Assembly (NCBI RefSeq): GCF_003217775.1
Contig: NZ_QJVJ01000002.1
Span: 186,001-250,000, forward strand
From: Paenibacillus flagellatus
GTDB lineage: Bacteria > Bacillota > Bacilli > Paenibacillales > NBRC-103111
Reading direction: 5' to 3'
Length of the DNA stretch: 64,000 nt
The translations under genes and the position numbers were made by a program. Below are positions 9,033 through 18,384 of the stretch, in pieces. The notes under the pieces were generated by a model. The model was given only the letters and a program-made list of their open reading frames with translations, had not been told where the DNA came from and searched no databases. The stretch's first letter is position 1, and each line of letters starts with the position of its first letter.

Positions 9033-10439
9033 ATGCGGAGGATGCGATTGTTTTACGAGGCCGCGCCGGCGGGATGCGGCGATTTCATCCCGTTCTGGCA
9101 CGACGGCGCCTACTATTTGTTTTATTTGCACGGCCGGGAGCGGCTGGATGTCGGCTTGCTCGTCACGTCGGACTGGACGAACGTCCAAGACAAGGGCATC
9201 GTGCTCGCGAAAGGAGGTGATGACGACCAGGACCGTTCGATCGGAACGGGCTGCATCGTCCGCAGGGATGAGAGATTCCATTTCTACTATACGGGCTTCA
9301 ATCCGGCCTTCAAGAGCCGGGAGGGCGCGCACGAGCAAGTGCTGATGCGGGCGGTCAGCGACGACCTCGTGCATTGGACCAAGGATGCCGACTGGCGGCT
9401 GGCTCCGGGACCTTCCTCCCGTTATCGGGGAGACGAAGCTTGGAGGGACCCGCATATTTTCCGCAATGAGGAGGACGGCCGCTACTGGATGATTTTGACG
9501 ACCCAGACGCGTGAAGGCCCCGCCCCGGAACGGGCCTCGGAGCGCAGAACCGGACTCGGCTGCGTGGCGCTGTTCGCGTCCGACGACTTGGACGAATGGG
9601 AGGAGCGGGACCCGCTCCTTGCGACCGGCTGGTACGATGCGCCGGAATGCCCGGACCTGTTCCGGATCGGGGACTGGTGGTACTTGCTGTTCTCGGAATA
9701 TCGCGATCTGTGGACGATGCATTACCGCATGTCCCGATCGCCGCGCGGGCCATGGCTCGCGCCGGCGGACGATGCCTTGGACGGCAAGGCGTTTTACGCC
9801 GCCAAGACGGCCTTCGACGGAGAGCGGAGAATGCTGGTCGGCTGGACGGCCGGCAAGGAAGGCGGGAAGGACGGAGGCAAGTATGAGTGGGGCGGCTGCC
9901 TGACCGTCCACGAGCTCGGGCAGCGGCCGGACGGAACGTTGACGATGCGCCCGCCCGATTCGATCGAACGGGGATTTCGGAGCGCAGCGACGAGCGCGGC
10001 ACTCCGCGCACCGGTAGAGACGATAGACGCGGGCGCCGGACTGCGCTACGACCTGCTGTCCGAGATGCCGGACTTGTGCATGATCTCGGTCGAGCTGGAA
10101 TGGGAGCCGGGTACCGCCGGTTGCGGATTGCTGCTCCATGCGGCGCCCGGACTGAACGACGGCTACATGCTCTGGCTGGAGCCGGGGCGGGGCGTACTGA
10201 AATTCGATCGCTGGCTTCGCCCGTGGGATTACCCGGCGATGGAGCGAACCTGCGCGCTATCGGGGACGCGCGCCCGATTGAAGGCGATCCGTTCGGGGAC
10301 GACGATCGCCGTCTACGTGAACGACGAAACGGCGCTGTCGGCCCGAGCCTACGAGCTTCAGGGCGGCCGGTTCGGCTTGTTCGCGAGCGGCGGCCGGGCG
10401 GCGTTTCGAAACGTGTCAATCGGTACGCCCGAACTTTGA
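9033..10439 (+). CDS. GH32-related glycoside hydrolase (clan GH-J five-bladed propeller)
   Basis: A 468-residue enzyme related to beta-fructosidases. Three family landmarks are visible. D17 in GDFIPFWHDG takes the place of the usual WMNDPNG nucleophile motif. D139 lies in WRDPHIF. E205 lies in APECPDLF, the acid/base motif. The altered nucleophile motif marks a divergent GH32 branch whose substrate may not be a fructan. A C-terminal beta-sandwich of about 160 residues follows. No signal peptide is present, so the enzyme should work on imported sugars. ATG 9033 has AAGGAAGGGAG just upstream. It sits directly behind the importer genes and before a secreted glycanase, consistent with one degradation operon. 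Confidence 0.8.
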   Translation: MRRMRLFYEAAPAGCGDFIPFWHDGAYYLFYLHGRERLDVGLLVTSDWTNVQDKGIVLAKGGDDDQDRSIGTGCIVRRDERFHFYYTGFNPAFKSREGAHEQVLMRAVSDDLVHWTKDADWRLAPGPSSRYRGDEAWRDPHIFRNEEDGRYWMILTTQTREGPAPERASERRTGLGCVALFASDDLDEWEERDPLLATGWYDAPECPDLFRIGDWWYLLFSEYRDLWTMHYRMSRSPRGPWLAPADDALDGKAFYAAKTAFDGERRMLVGWTAGKEGGKDGGKYEWGGCLTVHELGQRPDGTLTMRPPDSIERGFRSAATSAALRAPVETIDAGAGLRYDLLSEMPDLCMISVELEWEPGTAGCGLLLHAAPGLNDGYMLWLEPGRGVLKFDRWLRPWDYPAMERTCALSGTRARLKAIRSGTTIAVYVNDETALSARAYELQGGRFGLFASGGRAAFRNVSIGTPEL

Positions 10440-10455
10440 ACCGATAAGGAGGGAT

Positions 10456-13400
10456 ATGATGATTCGCCGAACATTCGTGAAGGGCTTGATCTTGTGCGTG
10501 GCGGCAGCGCTGCTTGCGGTATGGGTGCCGGCGGCGGACCGGGCGGAGGCGAACTCGACGGTCGGCATCGCGCTCAAGAACAGCGAGAAATCGTACGACG
10601 GCACGACGCTGGGCATGGGCGGAACGGTCATCCCGTTCGGCTTCCACCCTTCGTGGCTGGCGAGAGACTTCAACGAAGACGATCTGGCGACGCTGCTCAC
10701 GTACTTCAAGAAGACGGGGGCCACCGTAGCCCGGCTGTGGGTGGACGGGGCTTGGTGGGAGCCGGTTAACGACAACGCGGACGAGACGGTCATGAACGAC
10801 GCCGGTTTCACCTGGAACAGCCGGGAGATGGAGTCGCTGTACAAGTACGTACAGGGATTCAAGGATGCGGGCGTCGATCTCTACGTCTGCCTGATGTCCG
10901 ACGATCCGAAGTATATGTATCCGTGGCTGATCGCCGCCAATACGCTGGGCACTTCGCCCAACGCCGGGAAGTACGGCGAATATGCCGAGCATCTCGCGGC
11001 ATTGGTCAAGCAGCTCGTCGTCGTTAAGGGATTCACCAATGTCAAATACGTGTCGTTCAACGGCGAGCCGAACAATTTCTTCTTTACGCCGCCGGGGATT
11101 ACGAAGCTGGATCATTACAAGGCGACGATGACGGCCGTTCGCAACCGGCTGGCGAGCGAGAACCTGCTTGCGTACGTCAAGCTGATCGGCCCCGACATCA
11201 GCTATGCCGATCACGATACGAGCGACTGGCTGAACGATCTGGCCACGAACATCCCGGACAGTCTGGACGCCTATTCGATCCATTCCGGGCAGAGCAAGCC
11301 CGACGCGACCTCCGGAGCGTATTACAATCTCATCTCCGGATTGATCTCCGATATCCGGGCCCGCGATCCGGCCGCGGCCGACAAGCCGTTCATGGTAACC
11401 GACTACACCCCCACGGGGACGGTCCGGCGAGCGGAGGACGGGCTGAACGCGGTCGCGCTCGTCGCGAACGGACTGCGGGCGGGTGCGAGCGAGTTCGGCC
11501 GGTGGACGTTCGCGGAGGACATCTGGACCTGGCCGTTCCTGGCCAATCAGACGTCCACCAGCTTCGGGGATTACGGGTACGGCATCGTCGGCAGCAAGCA
11601 GGAAAATTTTACGCCGAGGCCGGTGTACAAAGCGACGGCGCTGCTGTACAAGCTCGTTCCGAAAGGATCGACGACGTACAAGGCGACGACGTCCAACGAA
11701 GCGGTCATCCCGGCGATCGTCCGGACGGCCGGCGGCAATCATACGATCATCGTCGTCAACTGGTCGGATACCGCGGCCGACGCGACCTTCACGCTGGATA
11801 CGCCGATCGGCACGACGTTCCGGAAGTACAAGTTCGCGCCAGCCGAATTGAACACGGTCGATAAGTTCGGGGAGATTCCGGCGAGCTTCGCGACGAAGAC
11901 GGTGAACGGCACGACGTTTACGGATACGATTCCGGCCAATACGGTCTACTTCTACTCCGACATCGCGGACGGCACCGCTCCCGGCCAGCCGACGGGACTG
12001 ACCGCCGCGTCGCCGAACTTCAAGCAAGTGCGGCTGCAGTGGACGGCGGTATCCGATCCCGACGTGGCTTATTACCGGGTATACCGCAGCGAGACGGCCA
12101 ACTTCGCTCCGTCGCTCGCCAACAAAGTAGGGGAGATCTGGATCAAGCCGGGAGGCGCGCCCGCCTTCAACGACAAGAATGTCGATCAGGGGAAGACCTA
12201 CTACTACAAAGTGTCCGCCGTCGACGGAATGGAGAACGAAGGGGCGGCGTCCGGGCAAGCGTCGGTGACGGTCGCGTCGGAAAGCTATACGCAAACGCTG
12301 ACCGTGACGGATTCGCCCGACGGCTATTACGAGATCGACGCCGACTTCGAGAACGGCTACAAGGCGCGCCTGTACAAGAAAGCCGGCGTCATCGGGTGGG
12401 TCCAGGACAAGCTGGGGTACACCCGGACGAATTTGAATTCCGAGCAGTATTCGCTGCCCATGGTATTCAAGTACAGCAGCGGCGCGTACACGGACAAAGC
12501 CGTGAACGGCGGAGCGGAAAGCGGCACGACCGGGCCCGACGGCTGGTCGACATGGACCGATCAGGGCGGCGTCTTCACATGGGACGCCTCGGTCAAGCAT
12601 AGCGGCAGCCGGTCGTTGAAAATCGACAATGCGCTGCCGAACACGAACTCGCTGTTCTACCAGCAGACCACGAACGTCATCCCGGGCAAGGAATACGTGC
12701 TGTCGTACTGGATCAAGACGAATCAAGTGTCCGGCAACGCCGATTCCGGACGCGGCGCTTACGTTAACGTGCAATTTCTCGACTCGAACGGGGCGATCTT
12801 AAGCTCGATCGGCGGCTTCGACGCCCAGTCGAACACCGGCACGAACGACTGGACGTACTTCTCGAGCCGCATGACGGCGCCGCCCGGCACCGTCACCGTT
12901 CAGATCGGGACGATGCTGTACGGCAACAACGGCACGGCCTGGTTCGACGACATCCGCTTCGAGGAGCAGCCGGACATCGCGATTTCGGGACAGCGCACGC
13001 TAGCCTACTACGAAGCCGACTCGGTGACGTACAACAACATCTCGCCCTCGCGCAAGCAGATCGTGACGGTCGTCGGCAACGAGACGCTCACCTACGACTT
13101 CTACAGCGACCGGATCGAGATGAAGGTCGCCGGCCCGAATGCGGGCGGCTACTATATCGAGGACGGCGGCATCGTGCAGCGCAATACGGCGTTCGCCTTC
13201 TGGTCCGACGGGACGGAAACCGCGCTGAGCGATACGTTCGCCGGTACGCAGGTTGCGAAGAACGTGTCCGGGGTCGAGCTGTACCAGCCGCCGTCCGCGC
13301 AAACCGTCTGCTACGAATTCGGCTCCGCCAAGCCCGTGACGGTGACCAATGCGATCCGGTTCCGCGGGTACTACCCGCGATTCCAGGTCAACAGCGGAGA

Positions 13401-14004
13401 GACGTTCACGCTGAAATTTCCGAAGAAGCGGAGCAACCCGAACGGCGGCGCGGAAGCGGGGACGACGGCGCCGAGCGGCTGGACGACGTGGAATCAGTCC
13501 GGCAACGTGTCGTTCGTCTGGGATGCGTCGACGGCGCACTGGGGGAGCCGGTCGTTGAAGACGACCAACACGTCGGCCGACAATTCGGCCTGGTACGCCC
13601 AGGTCGACCAACCGAATATCGCGAACACGTACCGTTGGTCGAGCTGGATCAAAACATCCGGCGTAGCTTCAACCGTCGGCCAGGGAGCTTATCTGTCCGT
13701 CGAGGCCAAGGATGCCTCGTATAACGTGCTGGCGGTCTACCGGACCCCGTTCGTTACGGGGACGACCGATTGGAAGCGGTACGAGATCGAGTTCAATCTG
13801 CCCGAGGGGACCGAGCACCTGCTCGTGGAAGGCAATCTGTACGGCGCGTCGGGAACAGCCTGGTTCGACGATCTGGAGCTGAATTACGCCGATACCGGCA
13901 TTCACAATGCCGGAGCCGAATACGGGAGCGGCGGCAGCCCCGCCGGCTGGGCGACCTGGACGACCGGCGGAACCCCGTTCGTCTGGGACACGACGACGGC
14001 CTAG
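10456..14004 (+). CDS. Secreted multidomain glycanase (GH5/GH39-like, FN3, lectin-like modules), truncated by TAG
   Basis: An exported 1182-residue enzyme with a signal peptide ending near AEA (residue 32). A TIM-barrel-like domain spans roughly residues 40-500. E204 in FNGEPNNF is a likely acid/base residue, and E346 in GASEFGRW is a candidate nucleophile. A fibronectin type III domain (about 510-615) is followed by repeated carbohydrate-binding-like modules of the NGGAESGTT...GTAWFDD type. The third copy stops abruptly at WDTTTA with TAG at 14002-14004, while the same frame continues with matching sequence to 14367. AAGGAGGG precedes the double ATG at 10456/10459. The family assignment is approximate: it could be GH5, GH39 or a relative. 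Confidence 0.8.
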   Translation: MMIRRTFVKGLILCVAAALLAVWVPAADRAEANSTVGIALKNSEKSYDGTTLGMGGTVIPFGFHPSWLARDFNEDDLATLLTYFKKTGATVARLWVDGAWWEPVNDNADETVMNDAGFTWNSREMESLYKYVQGFKDAGVDLYVCLMSDDPKYMYPWLIAANTLGTSPNAGKYGEYAEHLAALVKQLVVVKGFTNVKYVSFNGEPNNFFFTPPGITKLDHYKATMTAVRNRLASENLLAYVKLIGPDISYADHDTSDWLNDLATNIPDSLDAYSIHSGQSKPDATSGAYYNLISGLISDIRARDPAAADKPFMVTDYTPTGTVRRAEDGLNAVALVANGLRAGASEFGRWTFAEDIWTWPFLANQTSTSFGDYGYGIVGSKQENFTPRPVYKATALLYKLVPKGSTTYKATTSNEAVIPAIVRTAGGNHTIIVVNWSDTAADATFTLDTPIGTTFRKYKFAPAELNTVDKFGEIPASFATKTVNGTTFTDTIPANTVYFYSDIADGTAPGQPTGLTAASPNFKQVRLQWTAVSDPDVAYYRVYRSETANFAPSLANKVGEIWIKPGGAPAFNDKNVDQGKTYYYKVSAVDGMENEGAASGQASVTVASESYTQTLTVTDSPDGYYEIDADFENGYKARLYKKAGVIGWVQDKLGYTRTNLNSEQYSLPMVFKYSSGAYTDKAVNGGAESGTTGPDGWSTWTDQGGVFTWDASVKHSGSRSLKIDNALPNTNSLFYQQTTNVIPGKEYVLSYWIKTNQVSGNADSGRGAYVNVQFLDSNGAILSSIGGFDAQSNTGTNDWTYFSSRMTAPPGTVTVQIGTMLYGNNGTAWFDDIRFEEQPDIAISGQRTLAYYEADSVTYNNISPSRKQIVTVVGNETLTYDFYSDRIEMKVAGPNAGGYYIEDGGIVQRNTAFAFWSDGTETALSDTFAGTQVAKNVSGVELYQPPSAQTVCYEFGSAKPVTVTNAIRFRGYYPRFQVNSGETFTLKFPKKRSNPNGGAEAGTTAPSGWTTWNQSGNVSFVWDASTAHWGSRSLKTTNTSADNSAWYAQVDQPNIANTYRWSSWIKTSGVASTVGQGAYLSVEAKDASYNVLAVYRTPFVTGTTDWKRYEIEFNLPEGTEHLLVEGNLYGASGTAWFDDLELNYADTGIHNAGAEYGSGGSPAGWATWTTGGTPFVWDTTTA

Positions 14005-14367
14005 CGGGGGAAGCGATCTTTGAAGATCGTCAACACGTCCAATCAAAGCTCGGTCTGGATGACCAACCGGACGAATTTGCAAATCAGCAAGGAATACGAG
14101 TTCGGGGGCTGGATCAAGAAGTCCGGCGTTACTGCGGCTTCGCCGATGGGCGCGCAGTTGAAGGTCAACGTGCTGGATCCGAACGGTGCATGGCTGCAAA
14201 CCCAGTATACGCCCGTACTGACGGGAACGAACGACTGGACGTACGTATCCGGACGGTTCACCCTGCCGCCGACCGCCAAATCCGTCAACCTGGAAGCGCA
14301 GCTCTGGGGCGTGAACGGCACCGCTTGGTTCGACGACCTGTTCATCCGGCTGGTCGATCATTCGTGA
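14005..14367 (+). pseudogene. Separated 3' part of the secreted glycanase (last lectin-like module)
   Basis: After the TAG at 14002 the same reading frame goes on with RGKRSLKIVNTS, which aligns without gap to HWGSRSLKTTNTS in the second module. It ends with GTAWFDD at the same place as the two earlier copies. The stop therefore replaces one residue in the middle of the third module. Without it the protein would be about 1303 residues. The fragment could be made separately from TTG 14020, but no good ribosome binding site is visible. A nonsense mutation, a sequencing error or readthrough are all possible. Confidence 0.7.
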
Positions 14368-14390
14368 GAACGGGGAGACAGCAAGCAGAC

Positions 14391-15869
14391 ATGGACCATG
14401 ACGAAGCGACGCGACAAGCCGATCGGGAAATCGCCGGCAAACGGGATCGAATCCGCAGCAGCCCTTATCGATTGCACTATCACTTCATGGCTCCCGCCGG
14501 CTGGATGAACGATCCGAACGGCCTCGTGTTTTACAAAGGCGAGCATCATTTGTTCTATCAGCACAACCCGTACGATTCGTGCTGGGGGCCGATGCATTGG
14601 GGACATGCGACGAGCCGGGATCTGGTCCGCTGGGAGCATCAGCCCGTCGCCTTGGCCCCGTCGGAGCCTTACGATCGCGGTCCCTCGCCGAGCCACGGCT
14701 GCTTCTCCGGAAGCGCCGTCGTGGACGGCGAGGAGCTCGCGCTGATCTATACCGGCCATGTCGAAGGCAAGGAGCCGATGCAGGTCCAGTGCCTGGCGAC
14801 GGGCCGGGGCGGTGTCCGATTCGCGAAGTACGCCGGCAACCCCGTGATCGGCGACGTTCCGGAGGAGGGCTCCCGGGATTTCCGGGATCCGAAAGTATGG
14901 AGGCACGGGGACCGATGGTACATGGTCGTCGGAACGAGCAAAGAAGGAAGAGGGAAGGTTTTGTTATACGCTTCTCCCGATTTGAGGAAATGGGACTATC
15001 AAGGGGTCGCCTTCGAAAGCGACGGAACCCAAGGCGTCATGTGGGAATGTCCCGATTTGTTCCCGCTCGGCGGCTCGCACGTCTTTCTCGTATCGCCCGT
15101 ATCGGACGTTCCGGGCAAGCCGCTTTATTGGGTCGGCGATATGGATTACGAAACGGGCGTTTTCGAGCCGAAACTCGGTTCGACGCTGGACTACGGCTTC
15201 GACTTCTACGCGCCGCAGACCTGGCTCGACGACAAGGGCCGGCGGCTTCTGATCGGCTGGATGCAGCGCTGGTCGGATCCGATCCCTTCCCAGCCGCACG
15301 GCTGGGCGGGCGCTCTGACGATTCCGAGAGAGCTCGTCCTGGAGGACGGCGTTCTGAAGCAGAAGCCTGCGGCCGAGTTGGCCATGCTGCGATCGAACCC
15401 CGCAAGGCTGGACCCTCTCGCGGTCGAACAGCCGATCGCCGTCGCGGAGCTGGCGGGTCAAGCAACGGAAACGTTGATCGAACTCAATGTCCGCGAAACG
15501 GCGGCCTCGGTATTCGGCATTCGGGTCGCTTGTTCGGAAGACGGGGAGGAGCGGACGGAAATTCGGCTCGACTTGCGGAAGAACGAGTTGACTCTGGATC
15601 GGGAACGCTCCGGTCGCGGCGCGAAGGGCGTGTGCCAGGCGCCATTCGCCATCGATAGCAAAGGCCGCGTCACGCTGCACTTGTTCCTGGACGCGTCCTC
15701 GATCGAACTGTTCGTGAACGACGGCGAGCAGGTCGTGACGGGCCGGATCTATCCGGCTGCCGGGAGCAATCGGTTCAGCCTGTTCGCGCTGGGCGGGAAA
15801 GCCTGCATCGACCGGATCGAAACGTGGAAGCTCGAGTCGGTCTGGGAGGAAGACCGGAACGGCTCGTAG
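14391..15869 (+). CDS. Glycoside hydrolase family 32 (levanase/sucrase-6-phosphate hydrolase type)
   Basis: A 492-residue beta-fructosidase with all three classical acidic residues: nucleophile D41 in WMNDPNG, transition-state stabiliser D166 in FRDPKV and acid/base E219 in MWECPDLF. FSGSA and WGHATSRDLVRWEH are also present. The five-bladed propeller is followed by the C-terminal beta-sandwich (about residues 345-492). No signal peptide is seen, so cytoplasmic hydrolysis of sucrose, its phosphate or small fructans is likely. The ribosome binding site (GGGGAG, 14 bases upstream) is weak, so translation may be modest or start elsewhere. It closes the + strand glycan locus. Confidence 0.9.
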   Translation: MDHDEATRQADREIAGKRDRIRSSPYRLHYHFMAPAGWMNDPNGLVFYKGEHHLFYQHNPYDSCWGPMHWGHATSRDLVRWEHQPVALAPSEPYDRGPSPSHGCFSGSAVVDGEELALIYTGHVEGKEPMQVQCLATGRGGVRFAKYAGNPVIGDVPEEGSRDFRDPKVWRHGDRWYMVVGTSKEGRGKVLLYASPDLRKWDYQGVAFESDGTQGVMWECPDLFPLGGSHVFLVSPVSDVPGKPLYWVGDMDYETGVFEPKLGSTLDYGFDFYAPQTWLDDKGRRLLIGWMQRWSDPIPSQPHGWAGALTIPRELVLEDGVLKQKPAAELAMLRSNPARLDPLAVEQPIAVAELAGQATETLIELNVRETAASVFGIRVACSEDGEERTEIRLDLRKNELTLDRERSGRGAKGVCQAPFAIDSKGRVTLHLFLDASSIELFVNDGEQVVTGRIYPAAGSNRFSLFALGGKACIDRIETWKLESVWEEDRNGS

Positions 15870-16053
15870 AATCTCCATGACGGCCGTCTGCGAGGTGGCG
15901 GCGACCATAACGGCGTGAGAGGCGGCTCCGAAGCGCAATCGGAAGCGGCCCCGGAAGCATGCGCGATCCGACCGCGCAGACGGCGAGCGCCGTCATGCGC
16001 ACGGTCGGTTCGAATACTGATTGAACCGGAGAGGGTAAGACGTTTTCTGCTTC

Positions 16054-16253
16054 GTGGCTTGCCCAAAGTGAGCCTTGAGGTCGAGCGGCTTTCGGTTGCC
16101 CACCATTTGCCCAAGAAGGCGGCAATCGATCGAGAAACGGAAACGGCGATGCAAGGGATGAGCACCCCGGCATCGCCGTTTCTTCATTTTTGCCTTCTTA
16201 ATCAAGCAAGCGGGTTGTCTCATCCGGGAGCAAGCTCACTTTGGGACAGCCCC
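16054..16253. mobile_element. MITE-like element with 20-bp inverted ends
   Basis: The left end GTGGCTTGCCCAAAGTGAGC and the reverse complement of the right end, GGGGCTGTCCCAAAGTGAGC, agree at 17 of 20 positions and enclose 200 bp with no transposase. GGGGCTGTCCCAAA resembles the tips of several IS families. A hairpin lies inside the element. A three-base TTC flanks both sides, which is too short to prove a target duplication. The remaining non-coding part, 15870-16053, shows nothing recognisable. Confidence 0.5.
16140..16190 (+). terminator. Hairpin, possible terminator after the GH32 gene
   Basis: GAAACGGCGATGC (16140-16152) pairs perfectly with GCATCGCCGTTTC (16170-16182) over 13 bp. It is followed by TTCATTTTTGC. 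It lies inside the MITE-like element, so the element may supply the terminator. Confidence 0.5.
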
Positions 16254-16263
16254 TTCTTCAATT

Positions 16264-18210
16264 CTAGCGCCGCTCGATGCTCGCGGTACGGGAATCGCCG
16301 TCCCACGAAACCGTTCCGCCGAACGTCTCGCCGACGAAGCGGACCGGCGCCATCGTGTAGCCGTTGACGAGCCGGGCCGGCGCATCGAGCGAAACCGGCT
16401 CCCCGTTCACGTACGCGACGCGATCGCCGACGGTCAGCTTTACGGTCATGCCGCCTCGGCGGGCGGTCGCCGTCTTCGTGTCGTCGTCCCAATCGACCGT
16501 CGCGCCCATCCGCTCGAAGACGGCGCGCAGCGGCGCGAGCGTATAGCCGTCGGCGATGACCGGCGGCTGCTCGAACGACAAGTCCTCTCCGTCGAATCGG
16601 ACCGAGACGACCGACGAGAACGGCACCGCCTTCGAGGCGACCTGGCGGCCGTCCCGGTTGTACACCCGCAGCTCGAGGACCGAGCCGTCCGGCACGTCGC
16701 CCGCCTGCAGCGTCAAAGCATAGGGCGGCTTCGTCCGTTCGGCGATCGTCCGGCCGTTCAGCGCGTATTCGAGCTTGCCGATCCATACGTCCGGGATGCG
16801 CGCGAACGGGACGACGGTCGTTTGCTTCGCGAACGGCACCGACGCTTCCCGGTATCCGGTCTTATCGGCCGGCTTCGCTCCGGTTTCGACGCGGGTCAGC
16901 ATGTACGGATCGGCCAAAATCGTCTTGTACAGCGCCAGCATGTCCGGATTGTCGCGAAGCAAATAGTCGTTGCGGGAATCTTTCTCCTTCATGTCGACGT
17001 TAAAATACGTGATCGCCTTCAAACGCGGGTATTTGCTCGGCATGACCCGGTACAGCCGGTCGAGGTTCATGAGCGCGAAATCGGTATGCGGCTTGCCGTC
17101 GGCGTTCGTATAATGGGCGACGGCCGATTCGCTCAGCATGACCGGCTTGCGGTCCGCGTAAAGCGAATAAATCTCCTCCAGCCGCTCGATCGGCGTATTC
17201 GCCTCCATGCTGACGTCCGGGTTGCCGTGAGAGTACGGCTCCGTATACAGGCTGACCCCGACCCAGTCGACATACTCGTCCCCGGGATAAAAGCTCGCCA
17301 TATTGAACTTCGGCACGTCGCCGGGGCTCCAGACGAGCGCGACGTTCGGCGCCTCGGCTTTCATGACGTTCGCCACGATGCGGAACTTCTCGATGTAGGC
17401 GGCCGGATCGCCGCTCCAGGCGGTCCAGTTGCCGTTCATCTCGCTCGCGTAGCGCAGGAAAATCGGGATGCCGGCCGCCTTGGCCGACCGGGCCCACTGA
17501 CGCAAATAAGCGTCGTCGCGGACGGCATCCAGCCCGTTCAACGGCTGCCAGGCGATCTGCAGCGCGCCGCCCGCTTCCTTGGCGCGCCGGGCGTACCGTT
17601 CGGGGAACGGCTCGCCGTACGTCGCGTAAGCGAGGTAAATCGCGTGATCGCGGCCGTAGATCGACGCCGACTTGCGAAACTCGTTGCCCATCTCGCTGTC
17701 CTGCTCCGAATAGAGGCCGACATACATCCCGTAGGCCGGCTCGAACTTGGCTAGCGGTCCGGACCGCGGAGCGTACCGGTCGAGCAGCGCGTCGTCTTCT
17801 GCAGCCGAGGCGTACAGCTCCACGGTCGTACGGATCTGGTTCGCCCGCTCCAGATCGTTCGCTCCCCAATCCTTTCCATCCTTGAGCCAATAGTCGTTTT
17901 CAAGCTCGTAAAAGGCGATCGCCCGATCGTAATCGCGGACGGAATCGAAATATTGATTGAGGTTGCCGGCGTAAATGGCGGCCGAATTCCAATCGGCCTT
18001 ATCCGCCGAGCGCCGCATCAGCTGCTCCCAGATCGGGACGGCCAGCTCGGTCCGGCCGGCGCTCCGGTACGCTTCGGCCTTCAGATGGAGCGGCCACGTA
18101 TCGTCTTCGGCCGCCGTCGCGGTCGGGGAAGCGCAGGCGAGCGCCGCGAGCAGAACCAAGCCGGTCAGCTTGCGGCGAATGGTCGTACGTTCGGTCTTGC
18201 GGTCGGTCAT
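16264..18210 (-). CDS. Secreted GH26-like glycanase with copper amine oxidase N-like domain
   Basis: A 648-residue exported protein. The N-terminal signal peptide (residues 1 to about 34) ends ATAAE. Residues of about 140-430 form a TIM-barrel-like region. E257 in RYASEMNG and E361 in VMLSESAV have the spacing expected of acid/base and nucleophile in GH26 mannanase relatives. WVGVSLYTEPYSHG lies between them. The last 105 residues form a Cu_amine_oxidN1-type module (YTLAPLRAVFERMGATVDWD, then YTMAPVRFVGE), a common surface-associated domain in Paenibacillus exoproteins. ATG 18210 has AAAGGAAC 9 bases upstream. The gene is transcribed alone, convergent with the fructosidase gene. The exact polysaccharide is unknown. 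Confidence 0.78.
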   Translation of the reverse strand: MTDRKTERTTIRRKLTGLVLLAALACASPTATAAEDDTWPLHLKAEAYRSAGRTELAVPIWEQLMRRSADKADWNSAAIYAGNLNQYFDSVRDYDRAIAFYELENDYWLKDGKDWGANDLERANQIRTTVELYASAAEDDALLDRYAPRSGPLAKFEPAYGMYVGLYSEQDSEMGNEFRKSASIYGRDHAIYLAYATYGEPFPERYARRAKEAGGALQIAWQPLNGLDAVRDDAYLRQWARSAKAAGIPIFLRYASEMNGNWTAWSGDPAAYIEKFRIVANVMKAEAPNVALVWSPGDVPKFNMASFYPGDEYVDWVGVSLYTEPYSHGNPDVSMEANTPIERLEEIYSLYADRKPVMLSESAVAHYTNADGKPHTDFALMNLDRLYRVMPSKYPRLKAITYFNVDMKEKDSRNDYLLRDNPDMLALYKTILADPYMLTRVETGAKPADKTGYREASVPFAKQTTVVPFARIPDVWIGKLEYALNGRTIAERTKPPYALTLQAGDVPDGSVLELRVYNRDGRQVASKAVPFSSVVSVRFDGEDLSFEQPPVIADGYTLAPLRAVFERMGATVDWDDDTKTATARRGGMTVKLTVGDRVAYVNGEPVSLDAPARLVNGYTMAPVRFVGETFGGTVSWDGDSRTASIERR

Positions 18211-18263
18211 CGGGATCGTTCCTTTCGCCATCGGGAAGTGGGTGTTCGATTCGGCTTGTCTGC

Positions 18264-18279
18264 TCCTATCGTAATAGGA
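18264..18279. promoter_or_regulatory. Palindrome in the divergent intergenic region
   Basis: TCCTATCGTAATAGGA has perfect 6-bp arms and lies 54 bp upstream of the GH26-like gene start. It could be an operator. There is no direct evidence for a binding protein. Confidence 0.25.
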
Positions 18280-18384
18280 AACGACGCGAATGTCACCGGG
18301 GTTCGCCGATTTTTCGCGGACGGCATGGAAGGCGGGCCCATGTGGAACAATAGATGGAAAACGGTGAAAGCGGGGAACCGAACG

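Noticed and set aside
9355-12774. An 1139-residue open frame on the minus strand
   Set aside because: It is a mirror of the GH32-like and glycanase genes, with no ribosome binding site and low-complexity Arg-rich ending.
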